The notes beneath the pieces are model-generated. The model was not told where the DNA came from. It made no database searches and worked only from the letters and a program-made list of their open reading frames with translations. This document shows, one piece after another, positions 1-8,879 of a stretch of DNA of 64,000 bases. How positions within the stretch are numbered: the first letter of the stretch is position 1; every line of letters starts with the position of its first letter. The stretch is from Bacillota bacterium (GTDB taxonomy: Bacteria > Bacillota > Dethiobacteria > Dethiobacterales > Dethiobacteraceae), in contig QLUR01000010.1 in the NCBI GenBank assembly GCA_018725565.1, positions 1 to 64,000 of the forward strand, given 5' to 3'. Made by a program: the position numbers and the translations under genes.

Positions 1-1544
1 AGAGATTCTTTAAATTCAACTTCTCTGGGACATTTGTAGCCTACAAGCTTAGCTTTGCAGAACCGGATAATTTCCTCGCCGGTAACAGACTCTCCCGGCT
101 TGGGAACTATAAAGGCTTTGACAGATTCGCCGTATTCATTGTGTGGTATGCCGATAGTTGTTGCATGCAGCACTTTGGGATGCTCGTACAAAACTTCGTC
201 TACTTCACGGGGATACACATTAAATCCCCCCGAAATAATTAAATCTTTTTTTCTGTCGGTAATAAAGAAATACCCGTCCTCATCCATTTTGGCGATATCC
301 CCGGTGTAGAGCCAGCCGTCACGAAGTGTTTCGGCCGTTTCAGTTAAACGGTTCCAGTACCCGGACATAACCTGCGGACCTTTAATGACCAGTTCCCCTT
401 CATTGCCTGCAGGAAGTTCCCTTGTGCCGGTTTCCAGATCGACAATTCTGCAATCGGTGTCAGGGCAGGGCAACCCAATGCTGCCGGCTTTGCGCACACC
501 AAAAACGGGATTGGTATGTGTCACGGGTGAAGCCTCGGACAACCCATATCCTTCAACAATTTTAGCCCCTGTTTTATGCTCAAAAGACGACATGACTTCA
601 CCCGGCATAGGAGCAGCGCCGCTGTTGCAGATGTCGATTGCGTCAATTCCGTACTTGTCAGCATCAGGGTGGTTTACAATCAGTGTATAGACGGCCGGAA
701 CAGCCGGAAACAAAGTGGGTTTATATTGTTTAATTGCCGTCAGCACTGTTTCGAGATCGAACGTGGGGATAAGCACCAAGGCATCACCTGAACTAAGTCC
801 TTTGTTCATGCTGACGGTCATTCCATAGGAATGAAAAAACGGAAGTACGGCCAGTGCGTATTGCTGCTCATTTTTTGTAGCCCTCCATGCAGTCAGGGTG
901 GCCCGTAATTGTTCACAGTTTGCAATCAGGTTATAATGCGTGAGCATAACTCCTTTTGGAAAGCCTGTTGTTCCTCCGGTATACTGAAACACCGCCACAT
1001 CCTTTTGGGGGATAATGCTGACTTGGGGAGGATCAGGGTTATATTTCTGCAGTATATCATGATACCAGGTCACATCGTCATCTATTTCAATCTCCTGCAG
1101 CCGTGCGACAATAACTTCCTTCAGGTTTACATTGCCGCTTAATTGCCTGACCGTGCTGTAAACAGCGTCTACGGTAAACAGGTGTCTCGCTTCCGAATCT
1201 GATAAAAGAAATTCCAGCTCTCTGGCCGTGTATTTTGGGTTTACCTGAAGAACAACCGCACCAATCCGCATCGCTGCGTAGTATGTAAAAACGAATTGCG
1301 GACAATTAGGCATCATCAAAGCAACGCGGTCACCTTTTTTTATGCCGCGGTCTGACATGAAAGCTGCGACTTTGTTGATGTTCTGCATCATTGTGCGGTA
1401 AGTAGTTTTTTGGCCATGAAATATCAACGCAGGTGATTCGGGGCTTTTGACACTGTTTTCAAGGTACTTATAGAGAGAAACATCAGGATACTCCAGCCCG
1501 GAAGGAAACGGATAATTTCTTAACCAAGGCCTTTTACTTGACAT
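1..1544 (-). CDS. Acyl-CoA ligase (AMP-forming), 3' end outside window
   Basis: Class I adenylate-forming ligase that activates a carboxylic acid to its CoA thioester via an acyl-AMP. Translated by hand from ATG at 1544, which has an AGGAGG site 11 bases upstream. The P-loop reads YTGGTTGFPKGV (the family usually has YTSGTTG), followed by GYGLSEASPV and the adenylate and hinge motif YTGDIAKMDEDGY...DRKKDLIISGGFNVYP. About 514 residues are present. The last few tens of residues, with the catalytic lysine near the C terminus, lie beyond base 1. A sigma-54 promoter sits just upstream and is divergent from the acyl-CoA dehydrogenase gene, so it probably feeds the beta-oxidation enzymes next door. 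Chain-length specificity cannot be read. Confidence 0.9.
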   Translation of the reverse strand, partial: MSSKRPWLRNYPFPSGLEYPDVSLYKYLENSVKSPESPALIFHGQKTTYRTMMQNINKVAAFMSDRGIKKGDRVALMMPNCPQFVFTYYAAMRIGAVVLQVNPKYTARELEFLLSDSEARHLFTVDAVYSTVRQLSGNVNLKEVIVARLQEIEIDDDVTWYHDILQKYNPDPPQVSIIPQKDVAVFQYTGGTTGFPKGVMLTHYNLIANCEQLRATLTAWRATKNEQQYALAVLPFFHSYGMTVSMNKGLSSGDALVLIPTFDLETVLTAIKQYKPTLFPAVPAVYTLIVNHPDADKYGIDAIDICNSGAAPMPGEVMSSFEHKTGAKIVEGYGLSEASPVTHTNPVFGVRKAGSIGLPCPDTDCRIVDLETGTRELPAGNEGELVIKGPQVMSGYWNRLTETAETLRDGWLYTGDIAKMDEDGYFFITDRKKDLIISGGFNVYPREVDEVLYEHPKVLHATTIGIPHNEYGESVKAFIVPKPGESVTGEEIIRFCKAKLVGYKCPREVEFKES

Positions 1545-1590
1545 CTTGAAGAAGACCTCCTGAATAAAGATATATTTTGCAAATTTTTTG

Positions 1591-1606
1591 TGCAAAGGCT
1601 GTGCCA
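1591..1606 (-). promoter_or_regulatory. Sigma-54 promoter for the acyl-CoA ligase
   Basis: On the minus strand the sequence reads TGGCAC-AGCCT-TTGCA, a full match to the -24/-12 consensus with invariant GG and GC at the correct spacing. Transcription would start near 1579, about 35 bases before the ligase ATG at 1544. Confidence 0.85.
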
Positions 1607-1627
1607 AACCAGTTAGCATAGACATTA

Positions 1628-1643
1628 AGGCATGAGTTTTGCA
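1628..1643 (+). promoter_or_regulatory. Sigma-54 promoter for the acyl-CoA dehydrogenase operon
   Basis: Plus-strand AGGCAT-GAGTT-TTGCA keeps the GG and GC dinucleotides at -24/-12 spacing, with one mismatch at the first base. It lies 21 bases from the oppositely directed sigma-54 promoter and would give a leader of about 230 bases before the dehydrogenase at 1884. Confidence 0.65.
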
Positions 1644-1668
1644 AATATGTTATTTTAATGGTCAGCAG

Positions 1669-1680
1669 GGTGATTATTAC
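1669..1680. promoter_or_regulatory. Candidate enhancer half-site GGTGATTATT
   Basis: GGTGATTATTAC here shares its first ten bases with one arm of the inverted repeat GGTGATTATTGTCACC at 7567-7582, upstream of the thiolase sigma-54 promoter. It is 63-89 bases upstream of the ligase promoter, a distance typical of enhancer-binding protein sites. Otherwise the 1545-1883 gap holds only the two promoters and an imperfect repeat around 1790-1812. The binding role is inference. Confidence 0.4.
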
Positions 1681-1883
1681 GCGCTGCATTATTAAACAGA
1701 GCAGCAAACAACCGTGTGGTATCAGCAGCAAGCGCGACGTTGCCGGGAGGGAAGAATTATTGAACATGAAAATTTAGTTATACCTGCAGATTGCTAAGCA
1801 GGCGTTAAGCATTTAAACTGCGCGTTCAATTTGCAGACGGTGAAAGTATTAAAATGGGAGCGAGAAGGAACGGGGAGGAAGCA

Positions 1884-3038
1884 ATGGATTTTAAGTTATC
1901 TGATGAATTGAAATTAATGCAGTTAACTGTCAGAGAATTTGTTGAAAAAGAGGTCCACCCGAAGGAAGCTCAGATAGAAGAAAAAGATAGCATCCCGGAC
2001 GAGCTGATCAATAAAGTGCGGCAATTGGGACTGTTTGGTATCAGTATTCCCGAGAAATATGGCGGCCTGGGATTAGACATGGTGGGAAAGTGTATTATTG
2101 CAGAAGAATTAGGTCGCGGTTGCGCCGGATTTGCGGCTCTCCTGGGTTCGCATACGGGCATAGGCACATCAGGTATTGTAATGGCCGGCTCCGATTTTTT
2201 GCAGGGAAAGTACTTGCCTGCTATGGCAGAAGGAACAAAAATCGGTGCTTTTGCCTTGACGGAGCCGGATGCCGGCTCGGACGCTTCGGCGCTTAAAACT
2301 ACGGCCGTTAAAAAAGGTGATCGCTGGATCTTAAACGGTACGAAGCATTTTATCACTAACGGCCCTGAAGCTTCCGTGATTACAACCATGGCGGTGACCG
2401 ACCCTTCCAGGGGAGCGAAAGGGATTTCTGCTTTCCTTGTGGAAAACACGTTTCCCGGATTTAAGGTTGGTACTGTGGAGAAAAAAATGGGGCTTCGCGG
2501 CTCGCATACCTCGGAGTTAATTTTTGACGACTGTGAAGTCCCGGAAGAAAATTTGCTGGGCAAAGAAAATGAGGGGTTTATTGTCGCATTGCGTGTTCTG
2601 GCCAGCGGCCGGGCGGGTTTGGCGGCGAGAAGTGTGGGGGCCTGCCGCCGCCTGATGGAGCTGTGCTTGAGGTATGCGCACGAAAGAGTGCAGTTTGGCA
2701 GGCCGATTATTGAGAATCAGGCAATTCAGTGGATGCTTGCTGATATGGCTACGGAAACAGAAGCCGCCAGGGCACTGACATATCAAACAGCCTGGCAGGT
2801 TGATCAAGGCATGGATATTATTCGTGCCGCTGCAATGACTAAATTGTTTGCCTCAGAAGTATACTGCCGTGTTGCTGACAAAGCCGTGCAAATTCACGGC
2901 GGAATGGGATATATGAAGGAGCTGCCTATAGAGAGAATTTATCGTGATGCCCGAATTACACGGATTTACGAAGGAACATCTGAGGTGCAGCGGATGGTGA
3001 TTGCTGCGCAACTGATGAAGAATGGCTTTACGTTTTGA
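1884..3038 (+). CDS. Acyl-CoA dehydrogenase (short/medium-chain type)
   Basis: FAD flavoprotein of 384 aa that oxidises an acyl-CoA to trans-2-enoyl-CoA, passing electrons to an electron-transfer flavoprotein. It carries the FAD/substrate signature FALTEPDAGSDASALKT and the catalytic base in IYEGTSEVQR (about Glu363), so it should be active. The start was set at ATG 1884 because GGGGAGGA lies just before it; an in-frame ATG at 1854 lacks a site. The 3-hydroxyacyl-CoA dehydrogenase follows after about 95 bases on the same strand. No enoyl-CoA hydratase is present nearby. Closest in character to butyryl-CoA dehydrogenases of anaerobes, but exact chain length is unknown. Confidence 0.92.
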   Translation: MDFKLSDELKLMQLTVREFVEKEVHPKEAQIEEKDSIPDELINKVRQLGLFGISIPEKYGGLGLDMVGKCIIAEELGRGCAGFAALLGSHTGIGTSGIVMAGSDFLQGKYLPAMAEGTKIGAFALTEPDAGSDASALKTTAVKKGDRWILNGTKHFITNGPEASVITTMAVTDPSRGAKGISAFLVENTFPGFKVGTVEKKMGLRGSHTSELIFDDCEVPEENLLGKENEGFIVALRVLASGRAGLAARSVGACRRLMELCLRYAHERVQFGRPIIENQAIQWMLADMATETEAARALTYQTAWQVDQGMDIIRAAAMTKLFASEVYCRVADKAVQIHGGMGYMKELPIERIYRDARITRIYEGTSEVQRMVIAAQLMKNGFTF

Positions 3039-3132
3039 AACTTCAGGCGGGTACTGAGTGAATTGGGCGAGGCTGCAATTATCCGGGAAGAACGGCTTGC
3101 GCCGCGACAGAGAAAAAAAGGAGGTTTTAGCA

Positions 3133-3999
3133 GTGAAAATCGACGACGTTAAAAGGATTTGTGTTGTTGGGGCAGGAAATATGGGGCACCAGATCTCCCT
3201 GCTCTGTGCTCTGGCCGGGTATCAGACAGTATGTACCGATATCAGCGAAGAGCAGCTGAACAAAGCCAGGGGATTTACAGCGCAATACCTGCCGGAGAGA
3301 GTGGCCAAAGGGAAGCTGACCAAGGAAGCGGCTGATGCAGCCAAGGCGAACCTGAGGTTTACCGCTGACCTGAAAGACGCGGTGAATGACGCTGACTATA
3401 TTATTGAAGCTGCCGTTGAACAGCTGCAGGTCAAGCGGAGCTTATTTGCCAGGCTTGATGAGCTGGCCCCGCCGCACGCAGTTCTGGCTACCAACAGCTC
3501 TTATATTGTCAGTTCTAAAGTAGCAGATGTTACCAGGCGCCCGGCCAAAGTATGCAATATGCATTTTTTTAACCCTGCCCTTGTGATGAAGTGTGTGGAA
3601 GTGGTAAAAGGGCCTCATACGTCTGAGGATACGGCAGAATTAACTATGGAGCTAGCCCGCCGGCTGCAAAAAAAGCCGGTCTTGCTGCATAAAGAAATAA
3701 GGGGTTTTCTGGTAAACCGTATTCTTTCTGTCCTTAGCCGGGAGGCTATGTCGCTTTATGATTTGGGCGTTGCTTCTTTTGAAGATATCGACAGCGCAGT
3801 GGAAAACGCTCTTGGGCATCCTATGGGGCCGTTTAGACTGATGGATTTAACCGGCATTGATCTGGCATATTTATCACGGATGGAAGGGTATGCGGAAAGC
3901 ATGAACCCCACCGACATGCCCTCCCCTTGTGTCGTTGCAAAATATTCTAAAGGTGAATATGGCCGCAAAACTGGCAAGGGCTTTTACAGTTACAGCTAA
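3133..3999 (+). CDS. 3-hydroxyacyl-CoA dehydrogenase (Hbd type)
   Basis: NAD-dependent oxidation of 3-hydroxyacyl-CoA to 3-ketoacyl-CoA, 288 aa, the usual length for monofunctional Hbd enzymes. The N-terminal Rossmann motif is VVGAGNMGHQ; the catalytic His lies in MHFFNPALVMKCVEVV, and the C-terminal domain ends GRKTGKGFYSY as in the family. The GTG start at 3133 is preceded by AAGGAGGT; the longer open frame from 3058 has no such site. It is the third beta-oxidation enzyme of the sigma-54 controlled block and converges with the regulator gene, whose stop is only 17 bases away. Confidence 0.92.
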   Translation: MKIDDVKRICVVGAGNMGHQISLLCALAGYQTVCTDISEEQLNKARGFTAQYLPERVAKGKLTKEAADAAKANLRFTADLKDAVNDADYIIEAAVEQLQVKRSLFARLDELAPPHAVLATNSSYIVSSKVADVTRRPAKVCNMHFFNPALVMKCVEVVKGPHTSEDTAELTMELARRLQKKPVLLHKEIRGFLVNRILSVLSREAMSLYDLGVASFEDIDSAVENALGHPMGPFRLMDLTGIDLAYLSRMEGYAESMNPTDMPSPCVVAKYSKGEYGRKTGKGFYSYS

Positions 4000-4016
4000 T
4001 GGGATTAAGAAGACTG

Positions 4017-5987
4017 CTAACTGTTGCAGGCTTCTGCTTCATCGACGGTCTTCAGTTTTTTCCACAGTGTAGTGCGGCTGATATTTAATTGTTGAGCCAG
4101 AGATGCTTTTTTCTCGGAAGGGTAGAGTTGCTGCATTTTCTCTAAGATTTCTTTTTCCATATTTTCCAGTGTACCGATTGTTATAGAGAGTGTAGTCTTG
4201 TCCAACGGGACAGAGTCATCTGCTATGCCCAGGTATTCATTACCCAGACTGTAGAGGCCTCTGATCTGACTTTGCAGGATGGCAGCGGGGTCGGAGGCAT
4301 CTTCGCTCAAAACAAGAAACCGCTCCACAAAATTCTCAAGCTCCCTGATGTTGCCGGGCCAACTGTAATCTTCAAGCTCCTTTCTGACCTGTTCAAATAA
4401 CGAAAGGCTGGCATGATTGGCGAACCGGGACCGTTTGATAAATGCTTCCAGCAACACAAAAATATCCTCTTTCCGTTCCCGCAGAGGCAGCACATTAATA
4501 GAAAGCACATTTATCCTGAAGTATAGATCTATACGGAAGCGGTTGTCAGCTACCAGCCGTGATAAATCCTGGTTGGAAGCAGCAATAATTCTTACGTCCA
4601 CCGGGATAATTTTATCATCGCCGACCCTGCGGACAGCCTTTTCCTGCAAGACGCGCAGCAGGCGGGCCTGCAATAAAAGAGGTATTTCAGAAATTTCGTC
4701 CAGAAAAATCGTTCCCCCGTGAGCTAGTTCAAATAAGCCCATTTTTCCGCCTTTTTTGGCGCCGGAAAAGGCGCCCTCACTGTAACCGAAAAGCTCGCTT
4801 TCCAAAAGAGTTTCAGGAATTGCAGCGCAGTTAACGGCAACAAAGGGGCCTTCGCTGCAAGGACTTGCGTCATGAATACTGTGAGCAATCAATTCTTTTC
4901 CGGTACCGCTCTCGCCGTAAATCAACACCGTTGACTTAGTTTTTGCGTAACGGCGGGCTGATTCTATAATGCGTTTCATGGCCGGCGAGCGGTGAACAAT
5001 ATCACCAAACGAGTAACGTGAAACTAATCCCCGGGCGTACAGCTCTTTTCTGATCTTTGCTTCCAGTAGCTGGATTTTATTGACCCCCTCAAGGGAAAGC
5101 ATTACTCCGAAAGGTGTTTCCTCATTGAGAAGCGGAATACTGTTAACCAGAATTTTGCTCCCTCCAATATTTACCATCTGAGTAGGAATGCTGCTGTTGT
5201 TTTCAATATAATCTTTGAGCTCATAGCTGATATTTGGAACGTCTCTTAGAGCCAGGCCAACTGCCTCCTCTTTTTTTATACGGAGAAGTTTCTCCGAGGT
5301 CGTGTTAAAATGACTGATTTTCTTGCGCTCATCTAAAACAATAATACCGGTATCAGAATTGTCGATCACTGTTTTCAGCAGCTTAGCCAATTTTTGATCA
5401 TTGCGGCGGGTTGTAATCAGGTCGATGGCACGCTGAAAGGCGTCGATAACGGCGTCACGTGTCGAAGAAATCATTACACCTTGCATGCCCCGCTGTTTTG
5501 CCATGTGCAGCGTACAGTGGCCTGTGGCTACAGCAACCTCGGCTTGTCGCCGGGCTGCGCTTTCTACCTGAGATTCGATAGACTTAACATCTTTATAATA
5601 AAAAATGTCTACATCATCGGCTGAAAGGTTAAGAACTTCGAAGATTTGCTGCAAGGCGTGGGTATTCTTGCGCATAAAATGCTCAAAATATGCAATTTTT
5701 TTACCAAGAGTCTTAGCTTTGTAAAGCGCCTGCAAAACGTCAAAAGTCGAAATCTGGACAAGAATAACCGGAACAGATACATTATTTTTGATCAGAATGC
5801 CGGTGGCACCGCGGCTGATGATGCAGTCGGTATCGTCCTTTTTCAGCTGGCAGGCGAGGTGGACCGCTTTTTCCAGGACCTCTTCATGAATAGAAATCGG
5901 AATATTCATTTCTTTAGATACCTGCGCTGCATATGAGGATAACTCCGGATAGGGGGAAATCATTACAATTCGGTGATGTTCTTTCAT
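4017..5987 (-). CDS. Sigma-54 enhancer-binding regulator, PrpR-N/PAS/AAA+/Fis
   Basis: Transcription activator of 656 aa. Residues 1-200 look like the PrpR N-terminal sensor domain (propionate catabolism activator family) and about 215-320 is a PAS domain. The AAA+ core follows with Walker A GESGTGKE, sigma-54 contact loop GAFSGA (usual GAFTGA, conservative change) and Walker B GTIFLDEISEI. A Fis-type helix-turn-helix (LAQQLNISRTTLWKKL) ends the protein. The start is ATG 5987 after GGGAGG. Three sigma-54 promoters lie in the flanking gaps, so it most likely activates the ligase, dehydrogenase and thiolase units in response to an acyl-CoA or organic acid. That link is inference from position. 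Confidence 0.93.
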   Translation of the reverse strand: MKEHHRIVMISPYPELSSYAAQVSKEMNIPISIHEEVLEKAVHLACQLKKDDTDCIISRGATGILIKNNVSVPVILVQISTFDVLQALYKAKTLGKKIAYFEHFMRKNTHALQQIFEVLNLSADDVDIFYYKDVKSIESQVESAARRQAEVAVATGHCTLHMAKQRGMQGVMISSTRDAVIDAFQRAIDLITTRRNDQKLAKLLKTVIDNSDTGIIVLDERKKISHFNTTSEKLLRIKKEEAVGLALRDVPNISYELKDYIENNSSIPTQMVNIGGSKILVNSIPLLNEETPFGVMLSLEGVNKIQLLEAKIRKELYARGLVSRYSFGDIVHRSPAMKRIIESARRYAKTKSTVLIYGESGTGKELIAHSIHDASPCSEGPFVAVNCAAIPETLLESELFGYSEGAFSGAKKGGKMGLFELAHGGTIFLDEISEIPLLLQARLLRVLQEKAVRRVGDDKIIPVDVRIIAASNQDLSRLVADNRFRIDLYFRINVLSINVLPLRERKEDIFVLLEAFIKRSRFANHASLSLFEQVRKELEDYSWPGNIRELENFVERFLVLSEDASDPAAILQSQIRGLYSLGNEYLGIADDSVPLDKTTLSITIGTLENMEKEILEKMQQLYPSEKKASLAQQLNISRTTLWKKLKTVDEAEACNS

Positions 5988-6225
5988 GTTGAATGGCCTC
6001 CCGTGTACCCTGAAATGGTTTGACAATTCCCGGCGAACAAATCCGACAAGCAAGCCATACCCCCTGCCCATACCGGGGTAAAATCAGGACAGACACAGCC
6101 CATTTTACCTATGATGCCAGCGGCGATTGCAAACTCAAAGCCATCGTTACACAGGTGAAGGGCTGCGCCGTCCGTAACAAAACAGGGGTTCCTGTGCCAA
6201 TTTGCGCCTAAAATGGTCTGGTATG

Positions 6226-7395
6226 CTAGATCCTCTCGATAATTGTAGCTACACCCTGCCCGCCGCCGCAACAGGCAGTCACGAGCCCATAGCGCGCCTT
6301 TTGGCGCTGAAGCTCATAAATCAGTTTGACAGTCAACATGGCCAGGGAACCGGCAATGGGATGCCCCAAGGCAATGGCTCCGCCGTTGGGGTTAACTTTG
6401 TCAATATTCAGGCCCAGTTCCCTGATGCAAGCCAGGGCCTGAGAGGCAAACGCTTCATTCAATTCAATTACGTCCAAGTCGTCCGCTGTAATTCCGGCTC
6501 TCTTTAGGGCAAGTTTGGTTGCCGGCACAGGTCCGATACCCATGATGTTGGGATCTACTCCGGCAGCGGCGGCAGCGCGGATGACACCCATCGGCTTCAG
6601 ACCCAGCGCCTCAGCTTTGCCGCGCTCCATAACCACTAAAGCGCCCGCGCCGTCGTTAATTCCGGAAGAGGTACCCGCTGTCACCGTACCGTCTTTTTTG
6701 AAAACGGTCGGTAGCTTGGCCAGCGCTTCCAAGGTTGTGCCAAAACGGGGGTGTTCATCGGTATCAAATACTACCGGATCCCCCTTTTTCTGTGGAATGA
6801 CAACCGGCACAATCTGCTCTTTGAAGCGTCCTTCCTTGATAGCCCTCTCCGCTTTTTGCTGACTGGCCAGACCGAAAGCATCCTGATCTTCGCGGCTGAC
6901 CTTATATTTCTCCGCGACATTCTCCGCGGTAATGCCCATGGGCGGGTCCCCGATATGCTTCGGAGAAAGCGGGCGGGGTTGAACAAAGACTGGCGCCGAC
7001 CTCTGGTAGGGTGAGGTTGGTTTTTCCAGCAAATAAGGCATCCTGGTCATACTTTCTGTTCCTCCGGCAACCACTACTTCCGCCTGACCTGCCATAATCA
7101 GGGCTGCCGCCAGGTTGACAGCTTCGGAACCAGAGCCGCACTGACGGTCAATAGTCAGGCCGGGCACTGAAAAAGGAAAACCGGCCTCCAGCCAGGCTAT
7201 GCGGGCTATACAACCTGCCGCACCCAGGCAATGTCCCATAACAACTTGGTCTACTGTCGCCGGATCAATTCCAGCCCTATTGACTGCTTCGCGGATCACC
7301 AGAGCGGCATACTTTTCAGGCGGCACATCTCTTAAGGCGCCGCTTTCTCTGGCAATCGGAGTCCTTGCACCTGAAATAATAACTGCTTCTTTCAT
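6226..7395 (-). CDS. Acetyl-CoA acyltransferase (thiolase)
   Basis: Thiolytic cleavage of 3-ketoacyl-CoA, or the reverse condensation; 389 aa. Nucleophile Cys86 sits in TIDRQCGSGSEAVN, then NEAFASQALA, the His motif GGAIALGHPIAGS and the second Cys in TACCGGGQG, so all catalytic residues are present. Start ATG 7395 follows AAAAGGAGA. It is transcribed alone from a sigma-54 promoter 60 bases upstream and completes the beta-oxidation set encoded around the PrpR-like regulator. Confidence 0.92.
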   Translation of the reverse strand: MKEAVIISGARTPIARESGALRDVPPEKYAALVIREAVNRAGIDPATVDQVVMGHCLGAAGCIARIAWLEAGFPFSVPGLTIDRQCGSGSEAVNLAAALIMAGQAEVVVAGGTESMTRMPYLLEKPTSPYQRSAPVFVQPRPLSPKHIGDPPMGITAENVAEKYKVSREDQDAFGLASQQKAERAIKEGRFKEQIVPVVIPQKKGDPVVFDTDEHPRFGTTLEALAKLPTVFKKDGTVTAGTSSGINDGAGALVVMERGKAEALGLKPMGVIRAAAAAGVDPNIMGIGPVPATKLALKRAGITADDLDVIELNEAFASQALACIRELGLNIDKVNPNGGAIALGHPIAGSLAMLTVKLIYELQRQKARYGLVTACCGGGQGVATIIERI

Positions 7396-7453
7396 TACTA
7401 GTCTCCTTTTAGTTATTTTTTTGTTAACTCTGCCTCGTCTGATATCTAAACAC

Positions 7454-7469
7454 TGCAAAAATTATGCCA
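7454..7469 (-). promoter_or_regulatory. Sigma-54 promoter for the thiolase
   Basis: Minus-strand TGGCAT-AATTT-TTGCA matches the -24/-12 consensus with correct spacing. The predicted start is about 45 bases before the thiolase ATG at 7395. Confidence 0.85.
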
Positions 7470-7566
7470 GTTAACCGGATTGCTTCCACAGCAGGGAAAA
7501 GGCTTTGAAAACGTTGATTTGTTGATTATTTGAACGGATCTGTAACAGAAATTTTTCAATCCGAGT

Positions 7567-7582
7567 GGTGATTATTGTCACC
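7567..7582. promoter_or_regulatory. Inverted repeat GGTGATTATTGTCACC, candidate enhancer site
   Basis: Five-base arms GGTGA/TCACC around ATTATTGT-like centre, about 100 bases upstream of the thiolase sigma-54 promoter. The left ten bases recur at 1669-1678 beside the other sigma-54 promoters. The rest of the 7396-7700 gap shows no gene and no convincing terminator. Assignment to the PrpR-like regulator is inference. Confidence 0.45.
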
Positions 7583-7700
7583 GACGGTTATATTATTCAG
7601 CAGATTTTCTCTAAATGTATTGAGATAACCTAATTTTTCCCTTTGCTAAACCACCGCTTTCATCTGAGCGTCTCTTGTTACAGGTAATTGTGCCGGTTGC

Positions 7701-8864
7701 TTACCAGGCTTTGTGGAATATCTCGAGGGCCTCTTCAGCAGTGTTAATCGGTTTTGGATTGTAAATTATCGCCCCGTCAGACAGGCATGCGGCGGCGGCA
7801 GCAGCCAAGCCTTCCCGTGGCACACTAACTTCCCGCAAGCGCTGCGGCATACCCATCCTGTCTGTCAGTTCCCAAATAGTTGAAGCAAGGACGCTGCCCA
7901 CCTCTTCTTCCCCGATTTCCCGTACAGCCAGACTCATAGCCTGTGCTATCAGCAGGCAGCGGTCAGGACAACTGGCCGCGTTATGCATAATGACGTGCGG
8001 CAGCAGGATGCTGTTGGCCAAACCGTGCGGCACGCCGTACAGTGCACCTACGCTGTGGGCCATGGCATGGACCAGCGCCACCTGGGTATTGGAAAAAGCG
8101 ATCCCGGCCATTGTCGCCGCCAGTTGCTGCTGACCGCGGGCCACCAGGTCGTCTCCCTGCTCCACACAACGGGGTAAGTATCGTGTAATCTGCCTGATGG
8201 CATGCAGCGCCAGAGCATCCGCCAGTGGTTCCCGCTCTGTGGAATAAACAGCTTCCACCGCATGAGTCAGCGCGTCCATGCCGGTGCTGGCAGTCAACTG
8301 TGGCGGCAGTCCCTTGGTAAGCAACGGGTCAAGGATCGCCACGTTAGGGATGATATGGTTATCGCAAAACAAAATTTTAATATTTTTTTCCCAATCTTTA
8401 ATAACAGCGGCATAGGTCACTTCACTGCCGGTTCCTGCCGTGGTGGGAATGGCAATATGCGGTGTCTGCGGCCTGGAGAGTAACTGGTAGCCGGCATAGT
8501 CCTGCAATCGCCCTCCTTCCTTCAGCAGGACAGCTATCCCCTTAGCCGTGTCAATCGCGCTGCCCCCGCCAACGCTTACCAGCGCCTCGGCGCCCACTTC
8601 CCTGGCATATTCCGCCCCTTCGTTTACCACCTGCAGGCCGGAATCCTGCAGGCACCCTTCAAAGATACCGGCACAGCGCCTTCCCAGCGCCTTCTGCACT
8701 TGCCCGGCCAGCCCGGCCTCTGCCACGCCCCGGTCAGTTACAAGCAATGCCCTGGACACACCCAGTCCGTCCAGCTCAACACCTGTCTCACTGACTGTTT
8801 TTTCGCCGAAAACAATACGGGTGGGATTGTTGAAGATAAACGAGAGTTCCCTGCCATAGTCCAT
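7701..8864 (-). CDS. Iron-containing alcohol dehydrogenase
   Basis: Group III NAD(P)-dependent alcohol dehydrogenase, 387 aa, interconverting a primary alcohol and an aldehyde in the cytoplasm. It has NAD-binding GGGSAIDTAK, IPTTAGTGSE, and the metal-ligand region with MDALTHAVE and HAMAHSVGALYGVPHG (His ligands). It is the last gene of the 13-gene minus-strand operon, 15 bases after the SCP2-like gene. Sitting with an aldehyde:ferredoxin oxidoreductase, it suggests an alcohol to aldehyde to acid sequence. Substrate unknown. Confidence 0.9.
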   Translation of the reverse strand: MDYGRELSFIFNNPTRIVFGEKTVSETGVELDGLGVSRALLVTDRGVAEAGLAGQVQKALGRRCAGIFEGCLQDSGLQVVNEGAEYAREVGAEALVSVGGGSAIDTAKGIAVLLKEGGRLQDYAGYQLLSRPQTPHIAIPTTAGTGSEVTYAAVIKDWEKNIKILFCDNHIIPNVAILDPLLTKGLPPQLTASTGMDALTHAVEAVYSTEREPLADALALHAIRQITRYLPRCVEQGDDLVARGQQQLAATMAGIAFSNTQVALVHAMAHSVGALYGVPHGLANSILLPHVIMHNAASCPDRCLLIAQAMSLAVREIGEEEVGSVLASTIWELTDRMGMPQRLREVSVPREGLAAAAAACLSDGAIIYNPKPINTAEEALEIFHKAW

Positions 8865-8879
8865 TTGCTGCTTTCTCCC

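Noticed and set aside
1970-2563. 197-aa open frame opposite the acyl-CoA dehydrogenase
   Set aside because: Mirror of a confirmed gene, with no ribosome binding site and no recognisable motif.
6072-6225. Small gene between the regulator and thiolase
   Set aside because: Open frames exist but none has a ribosome binding site or family features; the gap is short.
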